From the NCBI GenBank assembly GCA_009767595.1, contig VSDK01022166.1, positions 312,074-376,073 of the forward strand: 64,000 bases of DNA. The letters are read 5' to 3'. The stretch comes from Symbiodinium kawagutii (lineage: Eukaryota > Sar > Dinophyceae > Suessiales > Symbiodiniaceae). Of this stretch, positions 1 to 13,287 are shown in pieces. The stretch's first letter is position 1; each line of letters starts with the position of its first letter. Made by a program: the position numbers and the translations under genes. The notes under the pieces are model-generated. The model did no database searches and had not been told where the DNA came from. It saw nothing but the letters and a program-made list of their open reading frames with translations.

Positions 1-909
1 ATGCCACTTAAGTCCCAGGGCCCGCAGCAGTATATTTGAAGGTGTCATGTACCACCGGTACATTGTAAGGCAGTATATCATTGAGGATGATGGTTTATCA
101 CGTGGTTAAAATCATACCTTCCCTTAATTTTTGCCGTTTCCCATAGCCATTTTTTCACCTTCGTTTTTTTTCTAGGACTCGAACATCTTATCTCTGCATA
201 CGCCCGTTCGCTCATTTTCTTTCTCCCTTGCTGTCGATTTACGCGATGTTTTTTTCAGTGTTTTGACATCCATTGGAACTTAGCAATCTTCTCCGACTCA
301 GAATCTGCTGGCGAAAGACTCCGATTGGCCGTGCTTTCCATCCCCAAACTGCTGACCCGCAGCACAGATCTTCCGATGTAATCCTAGCACGCCTCACCGT
401 GTTGAAGGTAAGGTCCCCGCCTGCATCCATGTACACTGGATAGCTTGCGCATACACACACACAACACACACACACACACACTCACTCACACAGACATTTG
501 TTTTTCCGGATGAGTACATCCCAAGACTTCATAGATCTTCGTAGCATTTTGAGTTATCTCTGATTGCGGAGAACCTGGGCGCACTTAGGAGCTTATTCTG
601 TGCTGAGTCCTCGTGTACGGGAACTGGTTTTATGTGTGAAGTGCTGGGCAAAGGCTGAAAATGTTCCTTGCCATTGGAGTGAAGTCCTAGGAAGCCTTCC
701 TAGGCTTCCTTCCAGTTTTGGCATCCGGTTTGTCCGGGATAAACGTCCCATCCATGGTGGGGATTTGGAATGACCGCAACTGGAACAGAGGGGAATGTAG
801 AATCATCTAGGCGAAGCTCAGGGACAGCACGAATTACCAGTGCCTTCGTAAGACCTTGTTATGAGAAAATGCAGAAGACACTGAGAGATAGCGGTTTATA
901 TTGATTCAT
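1..909. other. intergenic or intronic, no gene recognised
   Basis: No coding-like island with plausible splice borders was seen. The only structured element is a CA microsatellite near 452. The short open frames here have no recognisable motif. Confidence 0.5.
452..492. repeat. (CA)n microsatellite
   Basis: Alternating CA dinucleotides, interrupted once by AA and degrading into CTCA units at the right end. Confidence 0.9.
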
Positions 910-1035
910 AGGGGACTCAAGACATAACGAATGAAGCACTCATCACAGACTCAATACTAAAACAAAACACTCAAATCGTTTGGAAGTTTGTATTGATTTG
1001 TATCGAGTGCTTCATTCCTTATGTTTTGAGCCCCC
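910..1035. repeat. long imperfect inverted repeat (hairpin element)
   Basis: The left arm (gactcaagacataacgaatg then aagcactc) is matched in reverse complement by the right arm (gagtgcttcattccttatg then ttttgag), around a roughly 55-bp loop. Arms are about 30 bp with a few mismatches. This looks like a small MITE-type or fold-back element. It shares no sequence with the GGTTTCTCAAAAT family found elsewhere in the window. Confidence 0.7.
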
Positions 1036-2078
1036 TTTTTGACAACTACGCGTGCCAGTAATCATTCGAGGGAGTCATGGCTATTTCGAAAAAGTCACCT
1101 GGGGCGTCAAAACCTGGGGCGCTGTACAACATTCGGGCCGATGCAACCGGCAATGTTCAGTGGATAGTCATCGCGTTTTGGGGTACAGGCAGCCAATGGC
1201 ACAACCTGAGGACATGAAAAGGTCTCAGTAGAACTCGAGGAGTTGATGAACAGGAGAGATCAAATCGATTAAGATAGGTGAAACTCGTCACGCAAACGTT
1301 GTCACCAGACCGGTCTGAGGATTTGACCGTCCAAAGTGCTGTTGCCTGGGACTGTGACTCTCAACGCTAGGAATATTTGCATTGGCAAGCAGAACCTCTT
1401 TCCATATCTTTTAACAAAAAATCCTCTCACGCAACCGTATGGGCAGTACACTTGGAAGGCTGGCCAACCTTGAAGGGTTCGATGAGTTTCACTCAATCTT
1501 ACATTTTTGGATACTGTGGATACCATAGCATGACAACTCCATGATCTGACACCGATCCCACCAGTGGAATGAACCTTTCGAAACGCCAGGTTTGCGGTGC
1601 GCCGTTGGGACATCTCTCATCATATGCCCTTGCGTTGATGGTGATCTACTTTCTGTGGCTCAGAAAGACCTTGACGCCGGCGAGAAACAGATATGATTTT
1701 GTAGAGACATGAACAGATATCGATCTTTTTGGATGTAGTACATCATTTGCATGTGGATATACTCGCATACACATAGACCGCTTTATAATATACACATACA
1801 GCATTTTATGCAGTCATACATGCGTATGCAGTGGCACTTTTGCCTGCACTTTCACCTTCTTCAATCCTTTCAAGATTTCAGGGTTTCAGCGAGGTTTATA
1901 TAGGAATTAGCCGTTGGTTTTCAGTGGTCGGAGTCTTGAGACTGCTCCATCTACACCAGGTGAACCGTTGGGAAAATATGTATGAATAAGCCATCTTGGT
2001 GTACCGAAGTACATAGCATCTATGAAAGTAAGTCCGTGTATATCTATACATACATTACAAGATGAATATATAATTTAC
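1036..2078. other. no gene recognised
   Basis: Moderately AT-rich sequence without repeat arrays. A 103-codon minus-strand open frame at 1302-1613 has no recognisable motif and is not supported as a gene. Confidence 0.45.
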
Positions 2079-2148
2079 ATATATATATATATATATATTT
2101 ATTTATTTATTTATTTATTTATTTATTCATTTATTTATCTATCTATAT
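2079..2148. repeat. (TA)n followed by (TTTA)n microsatellite
   Basis: About ten TA units run directly into about eleven ATTT/TTTA tetranucleotide units, ending in ATCT units. Confidence 0.9.
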
Positions 2149-2222
2149 GTAACTGATCCTTTATTCTGCACACATCATGACCGGTATCATCCACGCCCAG
2201 GCAAGTGGATCCAATGTTTCAG

Positions 2223-2352
2223 ATGCCTTGTCTGCCGGTGGAGAGCTTCACCAGCCAGGGCACGCTGCACAAGGAAGCTACGGCTTGGACGCTACGGCGG
2301 GACGGGGACCTGTTGCGCGGTCGATGCCGGGCCGAAAGGGCCGTTTTTCAAG
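2223..2352 (+). CDS. candidate internal exon, unknown protein
   Basis: A GC-rich island opens right after a CAG and ends at CAAG before a GT donor. It reads 43 codons without a stop, starting MPCLPVESFTSQGTLHK and rich in Arg, Glu and Leu. The composition contrasts sharply with the TTTA repeat just upstream. It may be a first exon, because it begins with ATG, or an internal exon. I do not recognise the protein. Same strand as the METTL3-like gene, but 20 kb away and not demonstrably linked. Confidence 0.45.
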
Positions 2353-5300
2353 GTGGCTATGGGTCAAGCAGTTAACCAGCAATCATGGAGGATGATAACC
2401 AACCAATTTAAAGGGAAAACAATGGTTAATGATGGAGAACCAGGGTTTTCAACGTGGGGAGCCAGGTCAGGAGCGGCCAGGAGCGGCCCCTAGGAGGTTT
2501 CAGCGACTCAAGTTTCAGGATCAAGCTTTCAAAACTGCAGCCTCCGTTCTCCTAATTATACTTTGGATTGCCAAACTGGCCCAGATGTTTCTATTTGTTT
2601 GAATTAGGGAGTCGGACATGGCTCCCATGCTGGTAAATGTGTGTCGGTCAAGGCATCAGTTCCTACCTGAGGTGGCCAATCACCACGACAAAGGCATCAG
2701 GATTTTGATCCAGGCACCAAAACATCGTGTGTAATTATGTGGAAATCTACATATGGCTGTTGCTAGCGCAAAATAGCCCCCCCCCATGGGATGGTCTGTT
2801 CGTTTGAATGGTTAGTATTGGATGATTTGTGAGATCTCCTGTTTTGAGAAATCACCATATGATACATGACCATGCTGTTGGTCTAAGCATGGCACCATGA
2901 CATGATGACAAACTGCCAACAATGGCCCGTATGTGGGATCTAAATATGTTTCTTTTACACTTGGCTGAAGATGGTGCTCACCCACAATAGTCACCTCAAA
3001 ACTTCTGGATTCCAAAATCCAGGCTTTACCAAGGTGAGGCTGGTTGAGCAGACCGCTTTTCCACACAAAGTGTCTTCATCAGAACCACAGCAATGTTGAG
3101 AGTCAACCTTTTGACCAGTTTTAAACAGAATAGTTGGATGGACATTCAAAGCCTAGCACAATGTCTCTGTGGTAAGGCTCTTAGGCTACAGTCCGCTGGA
3201 CTTCCAGGGGCCGATATCATGACACTGTTTGTTGATTCAGTCTTCCTGGCTTCAGCTTGTTAGACTTGTGGATATATAATCAACGTGAACCAAATCACAA
3301 TCTGGCCACAATCATAATCCTGGATAGCCATCGTAGATGATCTTCAATTTCCCTGGATCATAATTCCATTCTTTGTTTTGGAGCATGTTCGAACTTTATT
3401 CATAGTGCAGCTGTTTAAAGCTCCAGCGCCACTCTGTTCTAAGGACGTGCCCCCGTCCTTTGTCGCTGTGTTTGACGCGATTTTTTGAGTTCTATGCCAA
3501 CCGCTTTGCATGGGGTTCGGAGGTGGTATCTATTCGAATTGGCAGGTGCCGCGGTTGTTGGGATCGAAGAGAACCTGATTGTGGGTGACAGGGAACCCCA
3601 GGGAACGGTAGGGAACCCTAGAACAAATATTTCGTTGTTTTGGCCACATGAGTTATGGCATGAATGGCTTGAGACAGCCAGAAGCATCCTATCCCATCTT
3701 TTGATATTTTTGATTGTTTGACACGAGAAACAAATGGATCAAGGGAATCAAAGTCATGAATGATAAGATGCAAGGGGATCCAAGCAATGCATGGGGTAGT
3801 CCTGTTGATATGCGTCCATGCTGCAGATATCCACAGAGGAATCCTAATGCCACCATCATCAAAGCCAAGCAATGGCCTGCATTCTCCTTTTGAAGTGATG
3901 CATTTCAGGGGCAAGCACCAGCACAGAAAGCTTTCGCATGAATCAGACCAGGTCATCCAGAATCATAGGCCATCAAGGCATACTGTATCAAGCCCATCAT
4001 AGTCCATGAGTTTGCATGGTCCACTAGCCAAACAGTTGGCAAATTCTGGAATTGGTTGACGACCCACAAGCTAAAATTTTACAGTGGTGTCATGTCATCT
4101 GTCCTGCCTTGAAAGATCATGTCTTTTAAACACTTGCCTTCCCAAAACACCTGGCACATTCTGGCTGTGCGACGGCTTGGTTTCTAAGCATTTTGTGCTT
4201 CATTTGTCACCAAACATGAATGAAACTATCGGCAACAATCGATATTTATGAATCATGAATGGTCAACTTCATGTAACCAATCCTGTTCAAACTTTCTACA
4301 GATGTTTCCCCCACGTTTCATAAGCCGCAAAAGCGGCTACTCATCCATTGTGAAAAATTCAGGCGGCTGAATGCAGCAGATGCGGAGTATGCCTCTTTGC
4401 CAGGGCGGCAAGTGCATCGGCTGCATGTGGAAGATCCTTTCATCAATCGAAATCTGAACTGCGTGCTTGGTCCTGAGAACGAGGACGACCCGTCTCGATG
4501 GGGCAGGAGGCTTTCAAGCCCAGCTGGGGAAACCAATTGGGACCGACGGTGCAGGTGCTCCAGCCTAGTGGCCAAGGTTCTGTTTCCAATAGTTGGGTTT
4601 TGGTGGGTTCCATGTGTGGAGTAGTGCCCGACACAGGTGGTTGGAAGCGGTTCACCGACCATGTGTGGTTCATCACCAAGTCACAGACCGTAGTTCACCA
4701 GTTCGGCGGCAGAATTCCAGTGCTTCAACTTTGCACAAGCAGAAAATTCTGCTGCCAGTTTGTTCAGAGATCAATTTTCTCAGTTTGACTTTGTTTTTCA
4801 TGGTTCAACTGGTTCAACAGGGTTTGATGCTTCTCCTTTTCAACGTTCCAAACTACGAAGCTGCAGCGATGAAGCGGAAGGAAGGTTTCAAGGGAGTAAT
4901 TTTTCTCGCTCCAAGTTGTTCGGTGGCTCCATAGTTCCTAGCGTGAGGTTGAAGCAAGTTGTTCACAGTGAATCTTTTCATCTTAAAGTTGTATGTTGAA
5001 TTTTGCAGGTTTTTCAGGGCGTAAGTCTTCAAGCTTGGAATCTTTTTGAAGTTTCAGGGTTTCAGACATTGTGTCCTAGCTTTGCAGTTCCAGGGTGTCC
5101 AGGCTGACAGCGGTGTTTTCGTTAGGGTGTTCTCGAAACTTTCACCGATTTTGAGCAATGACCAGACTGAGCAATTCTTTGCCATGTGTTCAATCATCGG
5201 TTCCTTCACCAGCATTCCATGCGTCAGCCCTTCAGCCTTTGAAAATCCGTTGCTGCTTAGAATCTTGGAACCAAGCCTGATTCGTTAAACCAAAGGAAGC

Positions 5301-5377
5301 TGACCTGAAGCAACTAACCTTAACTGGAAGCAACTGACCTGAAGCAAGTGACCCAACTATTCGCCTCCCAACTTCAG
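2353..5377. other. long non-coding stretch with one degenerate repeat element
   Basis: No supported gene. Short overlapping open frames on both strands around 3440-4000 and 4320-4930 have no motifs and conflicting frames. A GAAGCAA-CTGACCT motif repeats two to three times at 5297-5352, just before the next coding-like island. Confidence 0.45.
2745..2858. mobile_element. diverged copy of the GGTTTCTCAAAAT inverted-repeat element
   Basis: The right half (ttggatgatttg, then ttttgagaaatcaccat) matches the family found at 63146 and 20792. The left half is degraded into a run of C. Assignment rests on the right terminus only. Confidence 0.45.
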
Positions 5378-5481
5378 GAGTTCCTGAAACAACGCCTTCA
5401 AGAGGCAGCCATGATGCTTCAGAATCAAGGCGTTCCACCAGCCTTCCTTCAGGCCTGGACCAACCCGACCCCAATGGCTTG
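5378..5481 (+). CDS. candidate internal exon, Gln/Ala-rich helix
   Basis: The island begins after CTTCAG and ends at GGCTTG before a GTGCCC donor, with 34 codons plus 2 nt. It begins EFLKQRLQEAAMMLQNQGV and continues with Pro/Trp-containing sequence, so it looks like a helical segment followed by a turn. The same frame is open upstream to about 5349. No family recognised. No partner exon of matching phase was identified. Confidence 0.4.
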
Positions 5482-6717
5482 GTGCCCCTGAACCGCCGCA
5501 GGGGCACATGTTGAGTTGCTATGATTGCTAGGCAGCACTCATGGTTTGTGGCTTGACCAAGGCAACGAGTTTGAATATTTGTTGCCCCAGGTGTTGCTCC
5601 TATCTTCAGCTGGCCTCTTCAACCCTTCTGCTTGTGCAATTGCTATTCTCGGAAATTTCTCAAATGCTGAGGTGACTGAGACCATGCATTTCACATTTTG
5701 TACGATCTTTAAACAAGACCATACACCGAACATGTCTTCATTGTTTTCTCACACAAGGCAATTGTCATTTAAGTATCTTCACACCAGGGCCTTGTCCAAA
5801 CTGAGAAAATTACCTCAGTGAAATTGTGATGCGGGTTGGTGGTACTCACTTCCGGGCTCCTCCGGGCAGGCAGATCCACAGAAATGGTTGCGGAAGTCAG
5901 CAGCTGGCGAGCAGTATGCCTCTCGGGACGGAAACTGGTGCCAGCGAAGTCTCGCGACATGTGAAGACTTTTCGCAACATCCTTCCATGCCTCGGACACA
6001 AAAGTTGGGCTTAGAGACAAAGCTTTGGTTTGGATACTGGTGCAATTTCACATCTTCCAGAAGCTGTTCCTGATTGGGTGCTTCCAATGTTGAAGTTGAA
6101 GACTTGGCTGATTCACATCGCTATGTTGTTGAAACCGACTGTCATCAGTAGAATTGATTGTTAGTGGTACGAATAGGTTGTATCATTCGCAACCCGCGGA
6201 GTGTCTTTGTGTTCTGCCAAAGCCAAATGCTTATGAAGGGTCCTAGGCCATGCTGTGTTTTGTTTGTGTGTTTTTATCCACAAATGATCGATCAATCAAA
6301 GGTGATGACTTTTGCTTGGATCCGTCTTGCTTGAACACCAGTGTTTGAACACCAGGCGCTTAGTTTGCAGCAATCCGAGAAAAAATGGCAAGTGGAAGTA
6401 AGTGACTCAATATGTTTCTAGACTCTATGTGCAGGTGTAGAAGGAACTGTTGGCAATAAGTCGAAACATCAAATGCCAGAAAGGTCATAGGTTACTCTAC
6501 AAGAACTGGTCACGAACAGACTAGTGAAACATTCCATACTGAGGGCCAGATGCAGCGAATGATGCAGTCACACACGCAGGTGCTGAGGGATGACTTGCAT
6601 CCAATTTAGAAAGGGCACGGGATGGTATGGTTATGGTGCTTTAATTGGACATTTCACTAGGAATATGGCTGGGGGTGTGACTGCTACGCTTTTATAGCTG
6701 TTTGTATTGTTGTATTC

Positions 6718-6816
6718 GGTGGTTTCTCAAAATTGGGAATCCCCAAAATGGCTGGTTTATTACTATAAACGGTTAATGTGGAATGATAACTGGGGGCTAC
6801 CCCACAGAAACACCCA
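6718..6816. mobile_element. GGTTTCTCAAAAT inverted-repeat element, right end degraded
   Basis: Left terminus ggtggtttctcaaaattggg, then the internal ttattactataaacgg segment shared with other copies, then gggggctacccc on the right. The right terminal GAGAAACCACC is replaced by cagaaacaccc. Confidence 0.6.
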
Positions 6817-7012
6817 TGTACCCCCAGTTTATAGAACCCCCCCATTTGTAGATTGAGCATTTGGGACAACAACTCTGATCATGACCAACTGAAAGTGGAC
6901 CAGCGCTAATATGAGCCAACTGCTCCTTTGGGGATGCTGCCCAATCGAGAATATACGGGTATGCGCAAGTGATGGTACCCTGCGAGTCAATCCAGACATG
7001 ATGATGAAAATC

Positions 7013-7066
<54 letters not shown>
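7013..7066. repeat. (ATG)n microsatellite
   Basis: About eighteen ATG trinucleotides in a row. The frame it opens (a poly-Met run) is not a gene. Confidence 0.95.
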
Positions 7067-7523
7067 GTAATAATTCTAAGTCGGGGAGATTAGCAAAAGG
7101 GGTATTCGCGGTGTGGTATCACAAGGATGCAGTGGATGATGCTATGACACGTGGTCACCTTTGGTCACAAAACGGTGTGCCATTCTGCTGTGGGGAAACG
7201 ATGACCGTTGATTTGGGCACACCTCTGCAACCCGAGAAACGCCGGCAAGCGATTGCGTGCATTAGAACTCGGGATGTATGCGCCAGTAGACTGTTGGCTT
7301 ATGACCAGGGTAGTGCAACCTTCTCCACAAATCAAGGAGTACTTGCCTCAGTCCAGATGCTGCAAACTCCAAGACGACTTCGGGTCCAAAGTTTTTCGTT
7401 TTTCAGGTACCATTGTATGGTGGATGCGCCAGACATCATCCCTGGTGTCCTAATTGCCCCACCGGTTCATTTCCTGCCCCCAGGTCTCCCACCGACTATT
7501 TGATATTAAGCCGTTTGCAACTT

Positions 7524-7561
7524 GATATATATATATATATATCTATATATATATATATCTA
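7524..7561. repeat. (TA)n microsatellite
   Basis: TA dinucleotides interrupted by two TC steps. Confidence 0.85.
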
Positions 7562-8081
7562 TACTTAATTTAAGTATGAATATATAAAGTTACAGACTAG
7601 TTAAGACTTGGTACACTTATACAGTATATCCAACCGTGGACTTTTCTGGTGGAAAAAATGGCAGCCTGCTGGATCTGGGTCTACTCACTTCGCCCGTGGG
7701 GGTCTGGGCTGAGGCACAGTGGAAGCCCCATGATTTTGAAACCATTGTTGAACACGATCATCTCTGTTTGCATCAGTGTTTTTGGATATGTATATGTTCA
7801 TCATGTTCATCATTTTACATGTAAATAAGATGTTTGAACACAATCATCATAAATGTTCAGAATCAGATTGGAAATATAAAAACAGTCATTATGTGCTGAT
7901 GATGAAAGCTATCATTGTTTATCCTGTTCATCATTTTACATGTAAAAATCACCAGATCATGTGCGTTGGTGCACCGCCAGGTACCACATAAGATGTGGCT
8001 ATCTAACCTGATGCCAGACCAGCAATTCGAAGCTTGGCGCCTGGCGTGATTGGCGGATGAAGATCTGCTTGGTATATCTTG

Positions 8082-8192
8082 GTCTTCTTAAGCCATAGGG
8101 TACGCAAAAATGGTTGGTTCAATTATTATTGGTCATAAATCATTCAAAAACTGGATGATTTAGGGGTACCCCTATGAATTAAGAAACACTCA
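8082..8192. mobile_element. diverged GGTTTCTCAAAAT-family element
   Basis: Left end ggtcttcttaagccataggg and right end ttaggggtacccctatg followed by aagaaacac resemble the family termini. The central tggatgattt motif is also shared. Both terminal repeats are degraded. Confidence 0.5.
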
Positions 8193-9356
8193 CATGTGGG
8201 TGGCACATAGTCGTATCAATGCATCGCTAAATGGGACCGATTTTTGTGGGGCACACTCGTATCAAGCCTTGTTTATTTCAATTTGCACACTGTAGTTGTT
8301 TAATCGGTCTCCGACCGCTGAATTTCGACGGCGGCCTCTACCTATACCGTGGTTCCAGCGATGGATGATATCAGGAACTGCTTGGCTTCTCACCCATCGA
8401 AAGAGTCACTAGGATTACTGGGAATTGTAGGGAACCGGACCGCCGGACCGCAACTTTCTGCAGTTCAATTTGTTTTTTCAGGCCCATATGAATGAATCTA
8501 GGCATCGGAAAGCAGGTTCACGCAGACAGTTGTGAAGCCAGTATGGCACGAGGAAGCTTCTTGTCTCAGGGAGCATTTATGTGAATTGGCCATAATTCAT
8601 CCACGGTCACATTATGGTGCACCATATTATGCTTGAGGCTACATCCAGACCAATGATCCGTATGGTTCACCAGATAGTCCACTATCTCTTCGACTGTTCG
8701 AAAGAAAAGCCATTCAAACTGTCGGTGCGGCGTCGGCAGATCCACCGGTGGATGATTGATCCCTTCACTTCCCAGTGGTGAAGAAGCCTCAGGGTCTTGG
8801 TTGAAGATTGGGAGGTGAATTCCAATGAAAAGCTATGATTCTGGCAGTGGATGAGCATTTGTTCATGGTCAATGTTCGCCTATGATACAACAGGAGAAGG
8901 TGCTTTGCGCACGATTTTTTTTTCTGATCATGCCAAACTGTTTGATTCTTGGTACTGGGTCAGGGCAGACTAACAATGTTTGATTTAATGACGAGCTACT
9001 GAACTATAGATAACTAATAACTAACCTATATTTTCCTTTTTTCAATCCAATCCTAACTACTATCGTTATCATCTTAATCTAGATATACACATAGCCTATT
9101 TTGTTAAGATCGGTGGTTTGTGAATCTTAACAAACCACCTTCTATTGGATTATATTGTGAAACTTAGCAAACCACCTTCAATCTTAATCATAACAATCTT
9201 GGTTTATCTCAACAAACCAATCTCAACGAATCACCGCAACTTGTTTTTGGAGTCTCAGAGACTGAGGGGGGCAACTTTCCAGAGCGGCACTTCCCACGCC
9301 ACCTTGCAATGCGCTTCCAACACAAGGTCTCTGGGACGTTTGGCAATCCTTGAAGC

Positions 9357-9463
9357 CATGGTTTCTCAAAATAGAGATACCCCCAAATTATCAAATTATC
9401 CCACTTGTAAGTATTTATGGGAATAAACCAACTATTTTAGGGCTTTTATTTTGAGAAACCACC
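9357..9463. mobile_element. GGTTTCTCAAAAT inverted-repeat element
   Basis: The left terminus atggtttctcaaaatagag and right terminus attttgagaaaccaccgg are inverted repeats. The interior carries the family-typical aataaaccaactatttta. Length is about 107 bp. No protein is encoded, so it is MITE-like and non-autonomous. Confidence 0.75.
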
Positions 9464-10942
9464 GGTCGTCGGGGTTCAGAAGCAACCCTAAAGAAATCCC
9501 TGTGGAGAGCATGATAGACACTGACCAACCAGCCTTAGTCCTTTTTTTGACTGCTCAGGAAAAAATACACACATTATAGAAAGTCCCAGAATCCACCATA
9601 AGGAGGAATCCGACCTACATGCATCTTCCAGCAGTTGAAGAATTCAAAGCTATCAGAAACGAAAAGGGCAATCTTACCACGAACATTGAAATGTTGCAGC
9701 AGAACCGGAATATCTCCCCCAACTCGAAATTGGCTCACGGCGAGAGACAGTTCACCCTCTACTGTACCGCTGGTCAACATGGGAAACATTAACAAAATGG
9801 TGCTTGCATTATGGATATGCACAAAAATATCACCTGCATTTTCTGGGGTGTGTTTGATAAAGACCAATACCCACCAGAGAATCTGAACCAATAGCAGCCC
9901 GGAATATATAAAGAGAGCTGAAACTAGAAAGACTTTGGTTGTGATTAGAAGAGAAACAGAGATTATGGCTGTGACATTGAATTTGCAAAAATTTAAGCAT
10001 GATTTGTGTAGCAACGGAAGGGATGCAGTTACGCACTTACTATTTTGCCGGTGTACTTGAAAGGCAACCAGTCACTCACCATCTATCTTTTTTGCAAGAT
10101 AGGAAATCTCATAGGAATTGGGAACCAGAAAGATAGTAAAATTGCCTTTTATTTGAAACCACATGCTGTTTTGCTGCCGTCTTTCTTGTAAACAAATTGG
10201 TTTCATCTCATGACCTTTGCGGTCATGTCTACCACCATTTATCCTTCTTGGATTGGCGACACTAAACTTGTGCTGGTTGAAGCATTTGTGCCTTTTTTTC
10301 TTTAATTCTCTCTAGTTTTGCTTTAAAGAACGTAGTCCTGAGATTTGTACGATACTCACGGGATGTAGGTACATGTGCATGATCAATGTATGTTCTTTCG
10401 CAACGGGAATATGACGACCTTTAGCTACTGTACCCTGCAGAGTGCTGGCATGGCTGACCGCCACTGGCTCCACTGGCACCTCTTGTTGCGTGCTTCAACC
10501 CTCAGTGCGAAAATTGTCTGCGGCAATCTTCACGACGCTACAGCATTTCCTGGATTTCCCTATGAGCGGTTTTATGTACTTCATGTGCGGTTCGAATGGT
10601 TCTTCCACTATTTGAACATACTTGTGCCTTACATTCTCCCAACCATGACCCTTTTCGACAAGTGTCTTTCAACTGAATAGTCCTTGCCCAATTGAATTCG
10701 GCACAATGCGTGTCTCCTGATCTGCGCAGGAGTGCAGGATGGAAAAACATGGGTCAATGACTGAATCCTAAAACCTCAGAGAGGGGAAGCTCTTCAGCTC
10801 TCAAATTCCAAGCTCAACAAAATCACCTTTCTCCAATGCGATTTATTCAAATCATAGTTAAAATTTCTTATAGAAGCTTGGTCCTTTACAGTTAAAATCT
10901 CTTTTCGTTATTATTCTCCGTCCTAGTCCCCTGTACAAACAG

Positions 10943-11101
10943 ACTGCAGCCACCTGGAAAGTTCGGCCGGGCCAACGGGCCAATCGGATTCCCCAGCGCC
11001 ACCAGGCTTTGCCCATGCAGCCACATGATGCGACCGGGCTGACTGGTGCGACCGGGAGATCCGGGAGACACGGAGATGGCTGGGATGAGGCGACCGATGT
11101 A
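10943..11101 (+). CDS. candidate exon, unknown, frame unresolved
   Basis: A markedly GC-rich island with two usable + frames. The longer contains LTGATGRSGRHGDGWDEATD near its end; the other begins LQPPGKFGRANGP. An AG precedes it at 10941-10942. The downstream border is unclear because the GAATTC repeat cluster begins at once. No family recognised. Confidence 0.3.
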
Positions 11102-11104
11102 ATA

Positions 11105-11249
11105 GAATTCTATGGTGAGTAGAATTTTACATAGAATTCTATGACATGAGAATTCTATGTAATAGAATGATGAATTCTATTGCATGAGTGATGAATTCTA
11201 GATGAGGTGATGAATTCATTGCTATGGGAAAAGTAGAGGCGATGAATTC
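11105..11249. repeat. cluster of seven GAATTC-centred palindromes
   Basis: GAATTC occurs at 11105, 11134, 11150, 11172, 11193, 11212 and 11244, mostly within gaattctat or gatgaattc contexts. This is far above chance for a 6-mer in 145 bp. It reads as a decayed short-period repeat (about 16-32 bp) with palindromic units. Confidence 0.75.
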
Positions 11250-12439
11250 ACATTGTACCAGCAAGCTGGTGACGGTTTGCCACAAGCTATCAGCCATTTG
11301 TCCGAGGCATGGTACTAATTAAGTGACACGAGGATTAGTCACGTTGTTGATTGTCAGGCTTAACTACTCTAATCATGAGTTAAAAATGATTGACTTTGGA
11401 TTATATCAGCCCTATATGCTGATCAACCATCATTTGCCACGACTAGCTGTCACCAATCATTGTTGATGGTCACTCATGAACCGTAGTGGGCTTACTTGAG
11501 GTTACGGAAATCGTCCAGTAATTCATGATGAATGCATAGAATTGGATTTCTGACACTTTGTGTCATTGCGTCATTCTCACATTTCATATGTACCCTGCCA
11601 CCTGTGCACGGGGCATATAGGCGATGGCACTCCGTTCATTTGTGCGCTCATCGCTGATGGCCGATGGCCACTATTTACCCTATCAACCATTGACCGCCGT
11701 GAACCTGTACCAACCATCAATGACCATGATCAATCATTGCTGATTTTTACGAACCCCCAAAGTCATCAGCCACAATTCTTTTTTGTTTTTATGAGTTTTG
11801 CTGGGGTTCCAAACAAGCAACCTGTCGAATTAAAAAAAGGCAATTGCAGACGCATTCTGGAGCTGTGTTGATGTTGTGTGTATGTGTCTCGCCAAACCGT
11901 TGGTATGTTCTGGTAGTTTTGGTTCTATAAATTATTCCCTTTTTGATCCTCCAAAGCGTTGATTGAAACAATCAGGTCGAATTTGGCAACGGCTTCAAAT
12001 GAACTGCTGGAATTGGCGTCAAAGAGCTATGCTCTCCAGCAGAAATCATGGCATGGCAAAACAAGTGTTGGAAAAAAACATAGATAAATGATGGATTGTA
12101 TTTGTATTATATGTTGTAGGTGAAATACATTTCTGAACCACCATCCAACGATGGTGGCCCATTTCCAGAGCACAAGCCGAGGCTCGAGGCAACATGCAAG
12201 TTTGGCACGGCTGGAACCACCAGGCCGCAGTTGGCACCTGGGAACATGGGCGGCAGGTGGGGTTGTGAATGCCTCCTGCGTAGGTCTTGGAAGGCCCCCA
12301 AGTGGCTGGCGCTTCCCAAATGATAATCATGAGATCGGCAAGGTTTATATCATCAGATGGGGATAACACCAGTAATCAAACAGGTAGTCCACAACCCGAA
12401 CGTTCGCCCACCCCCAGCACACAACCATTTGGGTATGAT
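11250..12439. other. no supported gene
   Basis: Contains a GC-rich stretch at about 12150-12320 with open frames on both strands (+ and -) but no clean exon borders or recognisable motif. Confidence 0.4.
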
Positions 12440-12672
12440 ATGTTTATGGATTTCAAGATCATCAAATGTCCAGCCTCGCCAAACGATATGCTTCATCAAT
12501 GTCAATATGGAGATGATATGTTGGGGGGTATCAGAATCATCAAATGTCCCAGCCCCGCCGAACTAAATGTTTCATCCCCTATGTCAACATGGGGATCATA
12601 TGTTGGGGGGTAGCAAGATCATCAAATGTCCCAGCCCCGCCAACAAAATGTTTCATCATCTATGTCGATATG
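12440..12672. repeat. about 80-bp direct tandem repeat, three units
   Basis: The motif atcaaatgtcc starts at 12461, 12539 and 12621 (spacing 78 and 82). Each is followed by CAGCC-CGCCAAA, a ATGTTTCATC block and a ATATG-GGG block. Units differ by several substitutions and small indels. Confidence 0.75.
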
Positions 12673-12825
12673 GGTGGTTGATGAGGAGAACGCAGCCGAT
12701 GCGTTTTATACACCAGGCACAGAGAAAACTTACAGACGAGTAAAAAACCTGTTGCAGGGTACTGCTTGCGGACTTCCAATGACGGACATGGGTACATGTT
12801 CAACATCCCGATCTTATTTATCAAT

Positions 12826-12827
12826 CG

Positions 12828-12880
<53 letters not shown>

Positions 12881-13092
12881 GTCATCATCATCACCATCGT
12901 TATCATCATCATCACCATCATCATCATCGTCATCATCATCATTATCATCATCATCTCATCATCATCATCATCATCACCATCATCATCACCATCACCATCA
13001 TCATCGTCATCATCATCATCATCGCCTTCATCATCACCATCATCATCATCATCATCATCACCATCACCATCACCATCACCACCACCATCAAG

Positions 13093-13134
<42 letters not shown>

Positions 13135-13245
13135 GTCATCATCATCATCGCCATCATCATCGTCGTCATCATCATCATCATCACCATCATCATCATCATC
13201 GTCATCATCATCATCATCATCGTCATCACCATCATCATGACCATT

Positions 13246-13287
<42 letters not shown>

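Larger units (their letters stand above)
5482..10942. other. repeat-rich non-coding stretch
   Basis: Holds three inverted-repeat elements, an ATG and a TA microsatellite, and GGTGGTTTG/CAAACCACC inverted motifs at about 9113-9175. Two very short coding-like pieces (around 8310-8370 and 8705-8750, + strand) were noticed, but they are too short to support as exons. Confidence 0.4.
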
